A stretch of DNA of 14,591 nucleotides from Chloroflexota bacterium (lineage in GTDB: Bacteria; Chloroflexota; UBA6077; JACQUR01), in contig JACQUR010000107.1 of NCBI GenBank assembly GCA_016210245.1, forward strand, positions 1 through 14,591. The letters are read 5' to 3'. Positions 6,086-13,554 of the stretch are shown here, piece after piece. Each line of letters begins with the position of its first letter. Position 1 is the first letter of the stretch. The notes beneath the pieces are model-generated. The model did no database searches and was not told the origin of the DNA. It worked only from the letters and a program-made list of their open reading frames with translations. The translations under genes were made by a program, and so were the position numbers.

Positions 6086-7264
6086 TCAGGCGCCGGGACA
6101 GGGGGTCATGTCCCCTTCCACCGGACCCACCACCTTGACCGCCTCGCGGTACTTGCGCGCGATGTCCTGGATCTTGTGGCCGGCGTCCGTCTGCTCACGG
6201 CTGATCTCCTGGAGCACCGTGTCGGTGACCGCCCGCAGTCGCTTCAGCTCCTGCTGGGAGGGCGTGCAGACCTTGACCCCCGCCTGCTTGAACTTATCGA
6301 TGGTGGTGACCACCAGGTCCTTGCGCTGCGCCACGAGGTAGTTCTGGGCCTCCCGGCCGGCGTCAACGAGGATCTGCTGGTCCTCGGGCGGGAGCTTTTT
6401 CCAGGTGTCCAGGTTGGCGTGGACGGCGACCATGTTGATGGAGTGGTCGATGCGGGTGATGTGGGTGACCACCTCGTAGAGCTTGAACGAGTCGAGCAGG
6501 TTGTAGACCAGCAGCAGGCAGTCGGCCGTGCCGCGCTGGATGGCCGTGTAGGCGTCGCCCAGGTCGATCACCACGGGCTTGGCGCCCCACACTTCCAGGG
6601 TGCGGGACTGCCACTTGCCGGCCGTTCGCACCAGCGCCCCTTTCCAGGCCTGCTCGGAGTCCAGGAACTTCCCCTTGCAGCTCACCGGGTCGGGTGTGGT
6701 CGAGGGCGAGGCCCAGACGAGCTTCTGGTTGAACTTCTGGCCCATGATCTGGTCCAGCAGCGGCTCGGCCTCCTTGTAGAAGGCCAGCATCTCCGACGGC
6801 TCGGTAGGGTAGGCGAACGGAACCTCGAAGATGGCCACATCCGGCACCTGGCCCGAAACGTAGGACATGGCCGGCCCGGCAAAGTCCGACAGGCCGTCGC
6901 GCAGCCCCTGGAACATCTGGGTGGAGGAGAGCAGGGAGCCGGCCCAGAAGAACTGGAACTTGATGCGCCCGCCGGTGCGCTCGTCGATCAGTTTGGCCCA
7001 CTGCTTGTAGCCGACGCCGCTCAGGTCGGCCTCTGGGGAGGTGGAGGCGAACTTGAAGGTGAAGCTCGGGCCCTCTTTGCGCACGGCCGCCTTCTCGGCC
7101 GGCTTGGCCGGCGCAGCCGTGGCGGCCGCCTTAGCCGGGGCGGCGGTGGGCGCCGGCGGGGCAGGGGCCGCGGTCGGCGAGGGTGCGGCGGCCGGCGCGC
7201 AGGCGCTCAAAAGGAACAACGCGCACAGGGCCAGGTTGAGCCTGGCCAGGAGACGAGTTCGCAT
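6086..7264 (-). CDS. dctP: TRAP transporter substrate-binding lipoprotein (DctP)
   Basis: The 392-residue product begins with a lipoprotein signal (LLSAC, lipid-attached C22) and an Ala/Pro/Thr-rich linker to about residue 62. The DctP fold follows: FTFKFASTSPEAD, YKQWAKLIDERTGGRIKFQFFWAGSLLSS, GLRDGLSDFAG, then WKGALVRTAGKWQSRTLEVWGAKPVVID, where R213 is placed like the arginine that clamps the substrate carboxylate in this family. AYTAIQRGTADCLLLVY is the usual C-terminal lobe block. Its role is to capture an organic acid outside the cell for DctQM; the actual ligand cannot be read from the sequence. Lipid anchoring instead of a free periplasmic protein suggests a one-membrane cell. GGAGGG lies about 6 bases before the ATG at 7264. 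Confidence 0.95.
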   Translation of the reverse strand: MRTRLLARLNLALCALFLLSACAPAAAPSPTAAPAPPAPTAAPAKAAATAAPAKPAEKAAVRKEGPSFTFKFASTSPEADLSGVGYKQWAKLIDERTGGRIKFQFFWAGSLLSSTQMFQGLRDGLSDFAGPAMSYVSGQVPDVAIFEVPFAYPTEPSEMLAFYKEAEPLLDQIMGQKFNQKLVWASPSTTPDPVSCKGKFLDSEQAWKGALVRTAGKWQSRTLEVWGAKPVVIDLGDAYTAIQRGTADCLLLVYNLLDSFKLYEVVTHITRIDHSINMVAVHANLDTWKKLPPEDQQILVDAGREAQNYLVAQRKDLVVTTIDKFKQAGVKVCTPSQQELKRLRAVTDTVLQEISREQTDAGHKIQDIARKYREAVKVVGPVEGDMTPCPGA

Positions 7265-7396
7265 GGATCACCCTCCAGAAAGACGCTCACTCTGGTTGTA
7301 GTTCACTTGGCGCCCGATGGCTGAGGACCAGGAGACTCGCGTGTTGGTGCGCTCCCGCGCCGGTCTCTTCTGCTGGATTCCACCTCCCGCGCTCGC

Positions 7397-7443
7397 GGTG
7401 GCTGCGCTCCGCCTGGTGGCTGCACGATACGCGCAGCCCCACC
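7397..7443. repeat. Repeated GGTGGCTGC boxes around the dctP promoter
   Basis: GGTGGCTGC occurs at 7397-7405 and again 18 bases on at 7415-7423, and an inverted near-copy (GCAGCCCCACC) is at 7433-7443. The second and third boxes flank the predicted -10 of dctP and the third lies in its spacer. The arrangement fits regulator binding sites, though no regulator gene for it is identified here. Confidence 0.35.
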
Positions 7444-7452
7444 GCTTGTCAA
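7424..7452 (-). promoter_or_regulatory. Putative promoter for dctPQM
   Basis: Reading left, a perfect TTGACA (7452-7447) and TATCGT (7429-7424) are 17 bases apart. The -35 box begins two bases after the E1 beta stop codon at 7455. Transcription would begin near 7417 and give a leader of about 150 bases, so the transporter need not depend on the upstream enzyme genes. Confidence 0.5.
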
Positions 7453-7454
7453 CC

Positions 7455-8432
7455 CTACCCCAGCACCTCGCGCACCGCCGCCACCAGCCTGTCGACGCCT
7501 GGCGTGACGAACGCCTCCAGCGGTTCGCTGAAGGGGATGGGCACGTCGGGGATCGTGACCCGCCGGGGCGGCGTCTTGAGCGCTCCCCAGGCCTGCTCCA
7601 CCAGGCGCGCCACCAGCTCGGCCGCCACGCCGCAGCTCCGTGGCGTCTCGTCCGTGACCACCGCCCGGCCGGTCTTGCGCACCGAGGCCAGGATGGCCGC
7701 CTCGTCCAGCGGCACCAGGGTGCGGGGATCGACCACCTCCACCGATACGCCGTCGGCCGCCAGCCGCTCGGCCGCCTCCAGCGCGCGCGGCACCTGGATG
7801 CCGCAGGCCACGATGGTCGCGTCGGTCCCCGCCCGCTTGACCTCGGCCTGGCCGAAGGGAATCTCGTACGGTTCCTCGGGCACCGGGCCAGCGACCTCCA
7901 TCAGGCGGTAGTGGCTGACGAACAGGGTGGGGTTCTTGCTCGCCAGCGCGGCGGTCCGCACCAGGCCCTTCACGTCGGCCGGCGAGCCGGGCAACATGAT
8001 CTGGAGGCCCGGGGTCTGCCAGAACAGCGCCTGGACTGCCTGCGAGTGCTGCTCGGCGCCCGCGCCGCGGATGCCGCCCAGCAGGTGGTAGACCACCGGC
8101 ACGGTCGTCTGCTGGTTGCTGGTGTAGTAGGCGATGGCCGCCTCGTTGGCGACGGCTGGAAAGGCCTCGAACACGAAGCTGCCGGTGCCGAGGTCCACGA
8201 TCGGCCGCAGACCCGCCATGGCCGCCCCAGCGCCGAGCCCCGCCAGCCCCAGCTCCGAGATGGGCGGCGCCACGAAGCGCCCGGGGAACTCCTTGAACAG
8301 CGGGCCGAAGTGGACCCGGCTGGGGGTGATGCCCGCGAAGCCGCCGCCGAAGATGACCACGCGCTCGTCCTCGCGCAGGATCTCGCCCAGCGCCTCGGCC
8401 AGCGCCTGGGCGTAGGTCAGGGTTCGAGTCAT
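7455..8432 (-). CDS. 2-oxoacid dehydrogenase-type E1 component, beta subunit
   Basis: The 325-residue product has the usual length and order of E1 beta subunits: an N-terminal TPP-binding region with PPISE (E60, the conserved Glu that activates the thiamine ring), LGLAGLGAGAAMAGLRPIVD, FEAFPAVANEAA, GAEQHSQ (H129, active-site His), PGLQIMLPGSPADVKGLV, and a C-terminal transketolase-like domain with VEVVDPRTLVPLDE and VVTDE. The start is the ATG at 8432, which overlaps the alpha stop as ATGA, indicating coupled translation; an upstream ATG at 8504 lies inside the alpha gene and adds no conserved sequence. With alpha it forms an alpha2beta2 decarboxylase. Branched-chain, pyruvate and acetoin enzymes share these motifs, so the substrate is open. 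No E2 or E3 gene is adjacent. Confidence 0.92.
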   Translation of the reverse strand: MTRTLTYAQALAEALGEILREDERVVIFGGGFAGITPSRVHFGPLFKEFPGRFVAPPISELGLAGLGAGAAMAGLRPIVDLGTGSFVFEAFPAVANEAAIAYYTSNQQTTVPVVYHLLGGIRGAGAEQHSQAVQALFWQTPGLQIMLPGSPADVKGLVRTAALASKNPTLFVSHYRLMEVAGPVPEEPYEIPFGQAEVKRAGTDATIVACGIQVPRALEAAERLAADGVSVEVVDPRTLVPLDEAAILASVRKTGRAVVTDETPRSCGVAAELVARLVEQAWGALKTPPRRVTIPDVPIPFSEPLEAFVTPGVDRLVAAVREVLG

Positions 8433-9463
8433 GCTGGCCTCCCCTCTGCGAACACGCCCTGCAGGGCCGTCGACGGCTCGGGCCACGGGGCCTGCATGGC
8501 CCACTCGGTCGCCCGATCCACCTGCTGCACAAGCTGCGCGTCCAGCGCCTCAACCTCCTGTCGGGTGGCCCCTCGCGCCAGCACCTGGCGGATCCAGAGT
8601 ACGATCGGGTCGCTGCGGTCGGTCCACTCGCGCACCTCCGCGGGCGCTGCCTGGGGGTCCCAGGCCCAGCGCAGCTCGGTGTTGCCCCCGACGATGGCCG
8701 GGTAGAGCGGGTAGTTGCCCGGCCAGCGGGAGTTGCGCGCCTCCACGAAGCTCGGTCCCTCCCCCCGGCGCGCTCGGGCGACCATCTCGCCCAGCACGGC
8801 GTACACCGCCTCCAGGTCCGCGCCGTCGACCACAGAACAGGGCAGGGTAAAGGACTGGGCCACCTCGACCAGTTGCCTGGCTGCGTGGGTGGAGGAAGGA
8901 AACTGGCCGGCCGCGCGCAGCTCGGGCGGGATGCTGTTGTTCTCGCACACCAGCACCAGCGGCAGCTTCCACAGCGCCGCCATGTTGAGCGCCTCGTAGA
9001 ACGCTCCCTCCTCCAGCACCCCGTCGCCGAAGAAGACCATGGCGACCTGGCCGGAGCCGCGGTATCTGGCCGAGAAGGCCGCGCCAGCGGCAAGCGGCAC
9101 GCAACCGCCCACAATGGCCGAGGTCTGCAGGATGCCCAGCTCTGGCGCTACGGGGTGCAGCGTGCCGCTGCGCCCGCCGTTGAGCCCGCTGGCCCGGCCC
9201 AGGATCTCGGCCAGCAGCCGCTCCGGCGCCACGCCGCGCGCCAGCAGATGGCCGTGGTTGCGATGGGTGGTGAAGAGGTAGTCGCGGGCCTCGAGCCGGG
9301 CGATGGCCGCGACGCCCGTGGCCTCCTGGCCGATGTAGAGGTGGTAGTGGCCCTGGAAAACCCCTTGCTCGTACAGGTGGACCAGGCGCTCCTCGAACCG
9401 TCGGATGAGGAGCATCTGGCGCAACAGCTCCAGCGCCTGTGCCTGGCTGAGTGCCTCAGTCAT
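8429..9463 (-). CDS. 2-oxoacid dehydrogenase-type E1 component, alpha subunit
   Basis: The 344-residue product carries the thiamine diphosphate motif GDG (146-148) to NN (175-176) in FFGDGVLEEGAFYEALNMAALWKLPLVLVCENN, and the HRNHGHLLARG active-site block at 67-77, both typical of E1 alpha. The late loop, which in pyruvate, branched-chain and acetoin enzymes usually reads R-x-x-GH-x-x-x-D, is here NSRWPGNYPLYPAIVGGN (about 244-261), so its conserved His and Asp are missing. This suggests a different substrate or a different acceptor arrangement. AGGAGGG lies about 6 bases before the ATG at 9463. Upstream on the same strand is an alpha/beta hydrolase; downstream, overlapping by 4 bases, is the beta subunit. 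A role in catabolism of the acid taken up by the TRAP system is plausible but inferred. Confidence 0.92.
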   Translation of the reverse strand: MTEALSQAQALELLRQMLLIRRFEERLVHLYEQGVFQGHYHLYIGQEATGVAAIARLEARDYLFTTHRNHGHLLARGVAPERLLAEILGRASGLNGGRSGTLHPVAPELGILQTSAIVGGCVPLAAGAAFSARYRGSGQVAMVFFGDGVLEEGAFYEALNMAALWKLPLVLVCENNSIPPELRAAGQFPSSTHAARQLVEVAQSFTLPCSVVDGADLEAVYAVLGEMVARARRGEGPSFVEARNSRWPGNYPLYPAIVGGNTELRWAWDPQAAPAEVREWTDRSDPIVLWIRQVLARGATRQEVEALDAQLVQQVDRATEWAMQAPWPEPSTALQGVFAEGRPA

Positions 9464-9532
9464 GCCATGCCCTCCTGATGATGCTTGTGGTAGAACCGGA
9501 GCACGTCTGTTCCTGGTACCCGTTGCCCTGCC

Positions 9533-9701
9533 GTAGGGGCAGGCCCCCGTGCCTGCCCCCGTCCCGCGTCCGTCCCTGCGTAGGGGCAGGCCCCCGTGCC
9601 TGCCCCGTCCCGCGTCCGTCCCTGCGTAGGGGCAGGCCCCCGTGCCTGCCCCGTCCCGCGGCGTGGTGGGACGGGGGCAGGCACGGGGGCCTGCCCTTAC
9701 G
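9533..9701. repeat. G+C-rich tandem repeat with an inverted copy
   Basis: Three direct copies start at 9533 (47 bases), 9580 (46 bases, one C fewer) and 9626 (35 bases, truncated), each beginning GTAGGGGCAGGCCCCCGTGC. An inverted copy at 9668-9700 reads GTAAGGGCAGG on the minus strand, so copy three and the inverted copy can form a long hairpin. Each unit is itself partly palindromic (GGGGCAGG/CCTGCCCC). The repeat fills most of the 233-base gap between the hydrolase and E1 alpha genes, and the inverted copy supplies the TAA stop of the hydrolase at 9697. Confidence 0.85.
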
Positions 9702-10491
9702 GGGCCGCGACCCGCTCCAGGAAGCCGAGCAGGATCTGGTTGAACTGTTCCGGTGCCTCGATGGGCACCATGTGGGAGACGCCGGGGATGAGGTGCGCCT
9801 CCAGGTTGGAGATGTGGCGTCGGAAGATCTCGGCGTTCCGAACGGCGCCGGCCGGGTCCAGCTCACCGCCGACGAACAGGGTGGGACAGGTGATCCGATG
9901 GAGCTGGTCGGTCCAGTTGCGCACGGCGTTGGCGCGGGCCGAAGCGGCGAACGCTCCTGGATCGTTGGCCGCCGTGGTCCGGACGTTTTGTTCGAATTCC
10001 TCCGGGTTCTTCTCTCGAAACTGCGGCGCGATCCAGCTCGCCACCAGCGACTCGGCCAGCGGCGCCATGCCACCGCGCTCGGCCGCCTCCGCCCACTCGT
10101 AGAAGCGCTGGCGCACGGCGGGGAGGTGCTCGCTGCTGGTCGAGATCAGCCCCAGGGCCTGCAGCCGCCGCGGGTACATCAGCGCGAAGTTCTGGACCGT
10201 GCCTCCGCCCATGGAAAGGCCGACCAGGACGGCCCGCTCGATCTCCAGGTGGTCCAGCAGGCGCAGCACATCCTGGGCGAACATGGGCACCGAGTACGGC
10301 CCCGGTGGCTTGTCGGATTGCCCGTGCCCACGGAGGTCGAGCGCGATCATTCGGAAGCGCTCCGCCAGCGCCGGGGCCTGGCACTTCCACATCGCGTGGG
10401 TGCAGCTCAGGCCGTGGACGAACACGACGGGCAGACCCTGCCCGTGCGACTCGTAGTACAACCGCAAGCCATCCGGCAAGACTGCATGCAT
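9697..10491 (-). CDS. Alpha/beta-fold hydrolase
   Basis: The 264-residue product is a single-domain alpha/beta hydrolase of standard length. It has the oxyanion-hole block VVFVHGLSCTHAMW (HG at 26-27), LDLRGHGQSDKP (51-62), the nucleophile elbow GLSMGG (Ser93), the acid in GGELDPAG (Asp212) and the catalytic His in PGVSHMVPIEAPEQFN (His240), so the triad is complete. The overall layout resembles 3-oxoadipate enol-lactonase and related C-C or ester hydrolases; the substrate is unknown. GGAGGGAGCG precedes the ATG at 10491. It is the first gene of the leftward series leading to E1 alpha, E1 beta and dctPQM. The stop codon lies at the edge of the inverted repeat copy, so the insertion of that repeat may have set the present C-terminus. 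Confidence 0.9.
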   Translation of the reverse strand: MHAVLPDGLRLYYESHGQGLPVVFVHGLSCTHAMWKCQAPALAERFRMIALDLRGHGQSDKPPGPYSVPMFAQDVLRLLDHLEIERAVLVGLSMGGGTVQNFALMYPRRLQALGLISTSSEHLPAVRQRFYEWAEAAERGGMAPLAESLVASWIAPQFREKNPEEFEQNVRTTAANDPGAFAASARANAVRNWTDQLHRITCPTLFVGGELDPAGAVRNAEIFRRHISNLEAHLIPGVSHMVPIEAPEQFNQILLGFLERVAAP

Positions 10492-10661
10492 CGCTCCCTC
10501 CCAGTTCCAAAGGTGGACTTCGATCCGTCGGCTCCGCGACCTCCCGCCTCACAGCCGAGTCGGCATTCGGCCATCAGCGATCGGCCCCGCGCCACTCAGT
10601 CTACCAGAGGTGGGGAGGGGTTGGAGGAAACCTGCATTTTGTATATGATGTCCCAGGACAA
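10492..10661. other. Intergenic region between divergent hydrolase and regulator genes
   Basis: This 170-base gap must hold promoters for both directions. I see a candidate for the rightward gene (10621-10649) and a 12-bp palindrome at 10649-10660, but no convincing box pair for the leftward hydrolase. No coding sequence is supported. Confidence 0.5.
10621..10660 (+). promoter_or_regulatory. Putative promoter and palindromic operator before the GntR/PBP_like regulator
   Basis: TTGGAG (10621-10626, weak -35) and TATGAT (10644-10649, 5 of 6 to TATAAT) are 17 bases apart. Directly after the -10 is the palindrome TGTCC-CA-GGACA (10649-10660), which ends one base before the ATG at 10662 and includes the AGGA ribosome binding site. 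A dimeric GntR-type protein bound here would block its own transcription or translation, so autoregulation is plausible. Confidence 0.35.
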
Positions 10662-11822
10662 ATGAGCATTCAACCAGGATTCCCGCGGATCACGCTTGAC
10701 TCGGCCGGGGCGGAGCCGCCCTACCGCCAGATCGCGGCACAGATCGGCGAGGCCATCCGGCTGGGTCGGCTGGCGCCCGGCGCCGCCCTGCCGCCGGTGC
10801 GCGCCCTGGCCCGCGAGTTGGAGGTCAACGCCAACACCGTCTCTCGCGCCTACGTGGAGCTGGGCCAGCAAGGCCTGCTGGCGGCGCGGCGGGGCGGTGG
10901 GACGCGGGTGGCCGAGCGGGCCGGCGAGCGCATGCGAGCTACCCAGGAGGCGCGTCTGCGCGAGGTGGCCAGCCACGCCCTGACCGGCGCCCTGGCGCTG
11001 GGCTACGAGCCCGAGGCGCTGGAGGCCGCCCTGGCCGTAGCGGTGGCCCGCTGGCGCGCCGCCCTGGCTGCCCCGCTGCCCGCCGCCCCATCGCCGGCCG
11101 GCCAGCTTGCTCGCCCGGGCGAGCTGCGCTGCGTGGGTAGCCACGTCCTTAGCGTTGAGCTTCTCCGGGCGCAGCTAGCTGCCGGTCGCCCGCCCGTGCG
11201 CCTGGCCACCCGTTTTCCGGGCAGCCTGGAAGGGTTGATGGCTCTGGCCCACGGCGAGGCCGACCTGGCCGGCTGCCATCTGCTGGACGAGGAGACCGGG
11301 GACTACAACGCCCCGTTCGTCCGCCGCCTGCTGCCCGGCCAGCCCGTGCTGCTGGCTATCCTGGCCACGCGCCAGCAGGGCTTCATGCTCCCGCCAGGGC
11401 AGGCGACCGAGCAGATCGACCTGGCGGCCGTGGCCCGGCAGGGCTGGCGCTTCGCCACCCGCCAGCGCGGCTCGGGCACGCGGGTGCTGTTCGACCACCT
11501 GCTGCGCCAGGCGGGCGTGCCGGCCAGCCAGATCGCGGGCTACCAGGACGAGCTGCCCGGCCACCTGGCCGTGGCCGAGGCCGTTGCCACCGGCCAGGCC
11601 GAGGTGGGCCTGGGCATCGAGGCCGCGGCGCAAGCCCACGGGCTGGCGTTCGCCCCGGTGGCCCGGGAGCCCTACGAGCTGGCCATCCCAGCCGCGCTGG
11701 CCGAACGGCCGGAGGTCCAGGCCCTGCTGGACACCCTCAAGAGTGAGGCGCTGCAGCGGGGCATTGCTGCCCTGGGCGGCTACGACTCACGACGAACGGG
11801 GCAGGTTCGCTATGTTGCTTGA
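10662..11822 (+). CDS. GntR-type regulator with C-terminal PBP_like (oxyanion-sensing) domain
   Basis: The 386-residue product has a winged helix of the YtrA-like GntR type at about 20-86 (PPYRQIAAQIGEAIRLGRLAPGAALPPVRALA, VNANTVSRAYVELGQQGLLAARRGGGTRV). A linker follows, then a periplasmic-binding-protein-like domain from about 157 to 375: GSHVLSVELLRAQL, GSLEGLMALAHGEADLAGCHLLDEETGDYN and FATRQRGSGTRVLFDHLL are hallmarks of the PBP_like family tied to molybdate/tungstate control. It probably senses tungstate or molybdate in the cytoplasm and regulates tupAB, which starts 43 bases downstream. The ATG at 10662 is chosen for the HTH start and its AGGA site; the open frame continues upstream without domain similarity. 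Alternative ligands cannot be excluded. Confidence 0.85.
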   Translation: MSIQPGFPRITLDSAGAEPPYRQIAAQIGEAIRLGRLAPGAALPPVRALARELEVNANTVSRAYVELGQQGLLAARRGGGTRVAERAGERMRATQEARLREVASHALTGALALGYEPEALEAALAVAVARWRAALAAPLPAAPSPAGQLARPGELRCVGSHVLSVELLRAQLAAGRPPVRLATRFPGSLEGLMALAHGEADLAGCHLLDEETGDYNAPFVRRLLPGQPVLLAILATRQQGFMLPPGQATEQIDLAAVARQGWRFATRQRGSGTRVLFDHLLRQAGVPASQIAGYQDELPGHLAVAEAVATGQAEVGLGIEAAAQAHGLAFAPVAREPYELAIPAALAERPEVQALLDTLKSEALQRGIAALGGYDSRRTGQVRYVA

Positions 11823-11865
11823 CTTGCCGCGTTCGCCAGAAGATCTCAACAAGGAGTAGAACTCG

Positions 11866-12849
11866 GTGCTGAACTTCCCAGTGCGACCCGCCCTGGCGCG
11901 CAGACTGAAGCTGCTCGCCCTGCCATTCACGCTACCCCTGCTGCTCGGTCTGGCCGCGTGCTCGCCCCAGCCCGCCGCGGCGCCAGCAGCGCAACCTGCA
12001 CCGCCGACCGCGGCGACTGGCGCCCAACCGGCGTCGAAACCCACCCCCACCCCGGTCGAGCGTTCCGGTGATAGTAAGGAGGTCATCCTGGCCACCACCA
12101 CCAGCACCCAGGACAGCGGGCTGCTGGACGTGCTGGTGCCGCTGTTCGAGCAGCAGAGCGGCTACCGCGTCAAGACCATCAGCGTGGGCACGGGCGCGGC
12201 CCTGGCGCTGGGCGCCCGGGGCGAGGCGGACGTGGTGCTGGTCCACGCTCCGGAGGCGGAGGAGAAGTGGATGGCCGAGGGCAACGGGACGGAGCGGCTG
12301 CTGGTGATGCACAACGACTTCCTGCTGCTGGGGCCGCCGGCCGACCCGGCCGGCATCAAGGGCGAGCGCTCGGCCCTCGTCGCGCTCAAGCGGATCGCGG
12401 AGCGGGGGGCGCCCTGGGTCAGCCGCGACGACAACTCGGGCACCGACCAACTGGAGAAGCGGCTGTGGCAGCAGGCCGGGCTGAGCCCGAAGGGCCAGTC
12501 CTGGTACATCAGCACCGGCCAGGGCATGGGCGCCACGCTGACCCTGGCCGACCAGAAGAACGCCTACACGCTGAGCGATCGAGCCACGTACCTGGCCCGC
12601 CAGCGCACACTGCAAGCCGTGCCCCTGGTGGAGGGCGACGCGCAACTGCTGAACGTCTACCACGTGATGCCCGTGAACCCGGCCAGGTTTCCCAACGTGC
12701 GGATCAACGCCCCGGGGGGCAAAGCGTTCGCCGACTTCCTGGTGGCGCCGCGCACCCAGGAGGTCATCGGCGTCTTTGGCAAGGACAAGTACGGCCAGGC
12801 CCTCTTCTTCCCGGACGCCGGGAAGGCGGAGGACCAGCTCGGCCAGTAG
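11866..12849 (+). CDS. tupA: Tungstate-type ABC transporter substrate-binding lipoprotein (TupA-like)
   Basis: The 327-residue product has a lipoprotein signal with lipobox LAAC (C32) and a Pro/Ala/Thr-rich linker to about residue 68. The mature part begins EVILATTTSTQDSGLLDVLVPLFEQQSG (TTTSTQDSGLL at 76-86), the signature oxyanion-binding segment of TupA, followed by VGTGAALALGARGEADVVLVHAP, VMHNDFLLLGPPADPAGIKG, WVSRDDNSGTDQLEKRLW and a late VYHVMPVNPARFP. TupA binds tungstate outside the cell with high selectivity; molybdate-binding relatives exist. The start is GTG with AAGGAG about 9 bases upstream. It lies 43 bases after the regulator gene and 9 bases before tupB, so these three are probably one operon. 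Confidence 0.9.
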   Translation: MLNFPVRPALARRLKLLALPFTLPLLLGLAACSPQPAAAPAAQPAPPTAATGAQPASKPTPTPVERSGDSKEVILATTTSTQDSGLLDVLVPLFEQQSGYRVKTISVGTGAALALGARGEADVVLVHAPEAEEKWMAEGNGTERLLVMHNDFLLLGPPADPAGIKGERSALVALKRIAERGAPWVSRDDNSGTDQLEKRLWQQAGLSPKGQSWYISTGQGMGATLTLADQKNAYTLSDRATYLARQRTLQAVPLVEGDAQLLNVYHVMPVNPARFPNVRINAPGGKAFADFLVAPRTQEVIGVFGKDKYGQALFFPDAGKAEDQLGQ

Positions 12850-12858
12850 GCCCGCCGC

Positions 12859-13554
12859 ATGGACCTCCTGTGGCAGGGGCTCGTCGAGGCGGGGCAGCTC
12901 ATCCTGCGGGCCGACCCGGAGCTGGTGCGCATCGCCGCGCTCTCGCTGGGCGTCTCGCTCTCCGCCACCCTGCTCTCCGCCCTGGTGGGCGTGCCCGTCG
13001 GCGCCGCGCTGGCTCTCGGGCGGTTCCGGGGTCGAGCGCTGCTCCAGGCGCTGGTGAGCACCGGCATGGGCCTCCCGCCGGTGGTGGTCGGCCTGGTGGT
13101 CATGCTGTTCCTGTGGCGCAGCGGGCCGTTCGGCCTCCTGCAGCTCCTGTACACGCCGTCCGCCATGGTGCTCGCCCAGTTCATCGTGGCTGCGCCCATC
13201 GCGGCCGGCCTCACCCGCTCGGCGCTGGAGGGGCTGGACCCCGACCTCGCCCAGGCGCTGCGCGTCGACGGCGCCGGCGAGGTCGCCCTGGGGTGCGAGC
13301 TGGTCCGCGCCGCCCTACCCCAGGTGCTGGTAGCGGTCGCGGCCGCGTTCGGGCGTGCCATCGCCGAGGTAGGCGCGTCGATGATGGTGGGCGGCAACAT
13401 CCGCGGCCAGACCCAGATCCTCACCACCGCCATCGCCCTGGAGACGAGCAAGGGCGAGTTCGCCCTGGCCATCGCCCTGGGCCTGGTGCTGCTGGCCCTG
13501 GCCTTCGCCGTGAACGCCGGCCTCACCTGGCGCGAGCGAGCTGCCGCAGGGTGA
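12859..13554 (+). CDS. tupB: Tungstate-type ABC transporter permease (TupB-like)
   Basis: The 231-residue product is an ABC permease with five or six membrane segments, starting at about residues 25-53, 65-86 and 100-118. The cytoplasmic coupling loop that docks the ATPase is around 136-155 (VDGAGEVALGCELVRAALPQ), a recognisable EAA-type motif, followed by AAAFGRAIAEVGASMMVGGNIRGQTQILTTAI, which is well conserved in TupB. It begins 9 bases after the tupA stop without a strong ribosome binding site, so translation is probably coupled. The expected next gene, the ATPase tupC, is missing: the following gene is on the other strand and starts its 3' end 18 bases away. The ATPase must be encoded elsewhere or shared. 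Confidence 0.92.
   Translation: MDLLWQGLVEAGQLILRADPELVRIAALSLGVSLSATLLSALVGVPVGAALALGRFRGRALLQALVSTGMGLPPVVVGLVVMLFLWRSGPFGLLQLLYTPSAMVLAQFIVAAPIAAGLTRSALEGLDPDLAQALRVDGAGEVALGCELVRAALPQVLVAVAAAFGRAIAEVGASMMVGGNIRGQTQILTTAIALETSKGEFALAIALGLVLLALAFAVNAGLTWRERAAAG

Noticed and set aside
6032..7324. Long plus-strand open frame opposite dctP
   Set aside because: The minus-strand DctP frame is unmistakable, and the opposite frame has low-complexity Arg/Gly stretches with no domain.
7303..9114. Long minus-strand open frame of 603 codons across both E1 genes
   Set aside because: The E1 alpha and beta frames carry all conserved motifs; this frame is a Gly/Arg/Ala-rich shadow of them.
9533..9701. 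CRISPR array
   Set aside because: The repeated units are contiguous with no unique spacers between them, and no cas genes are near.
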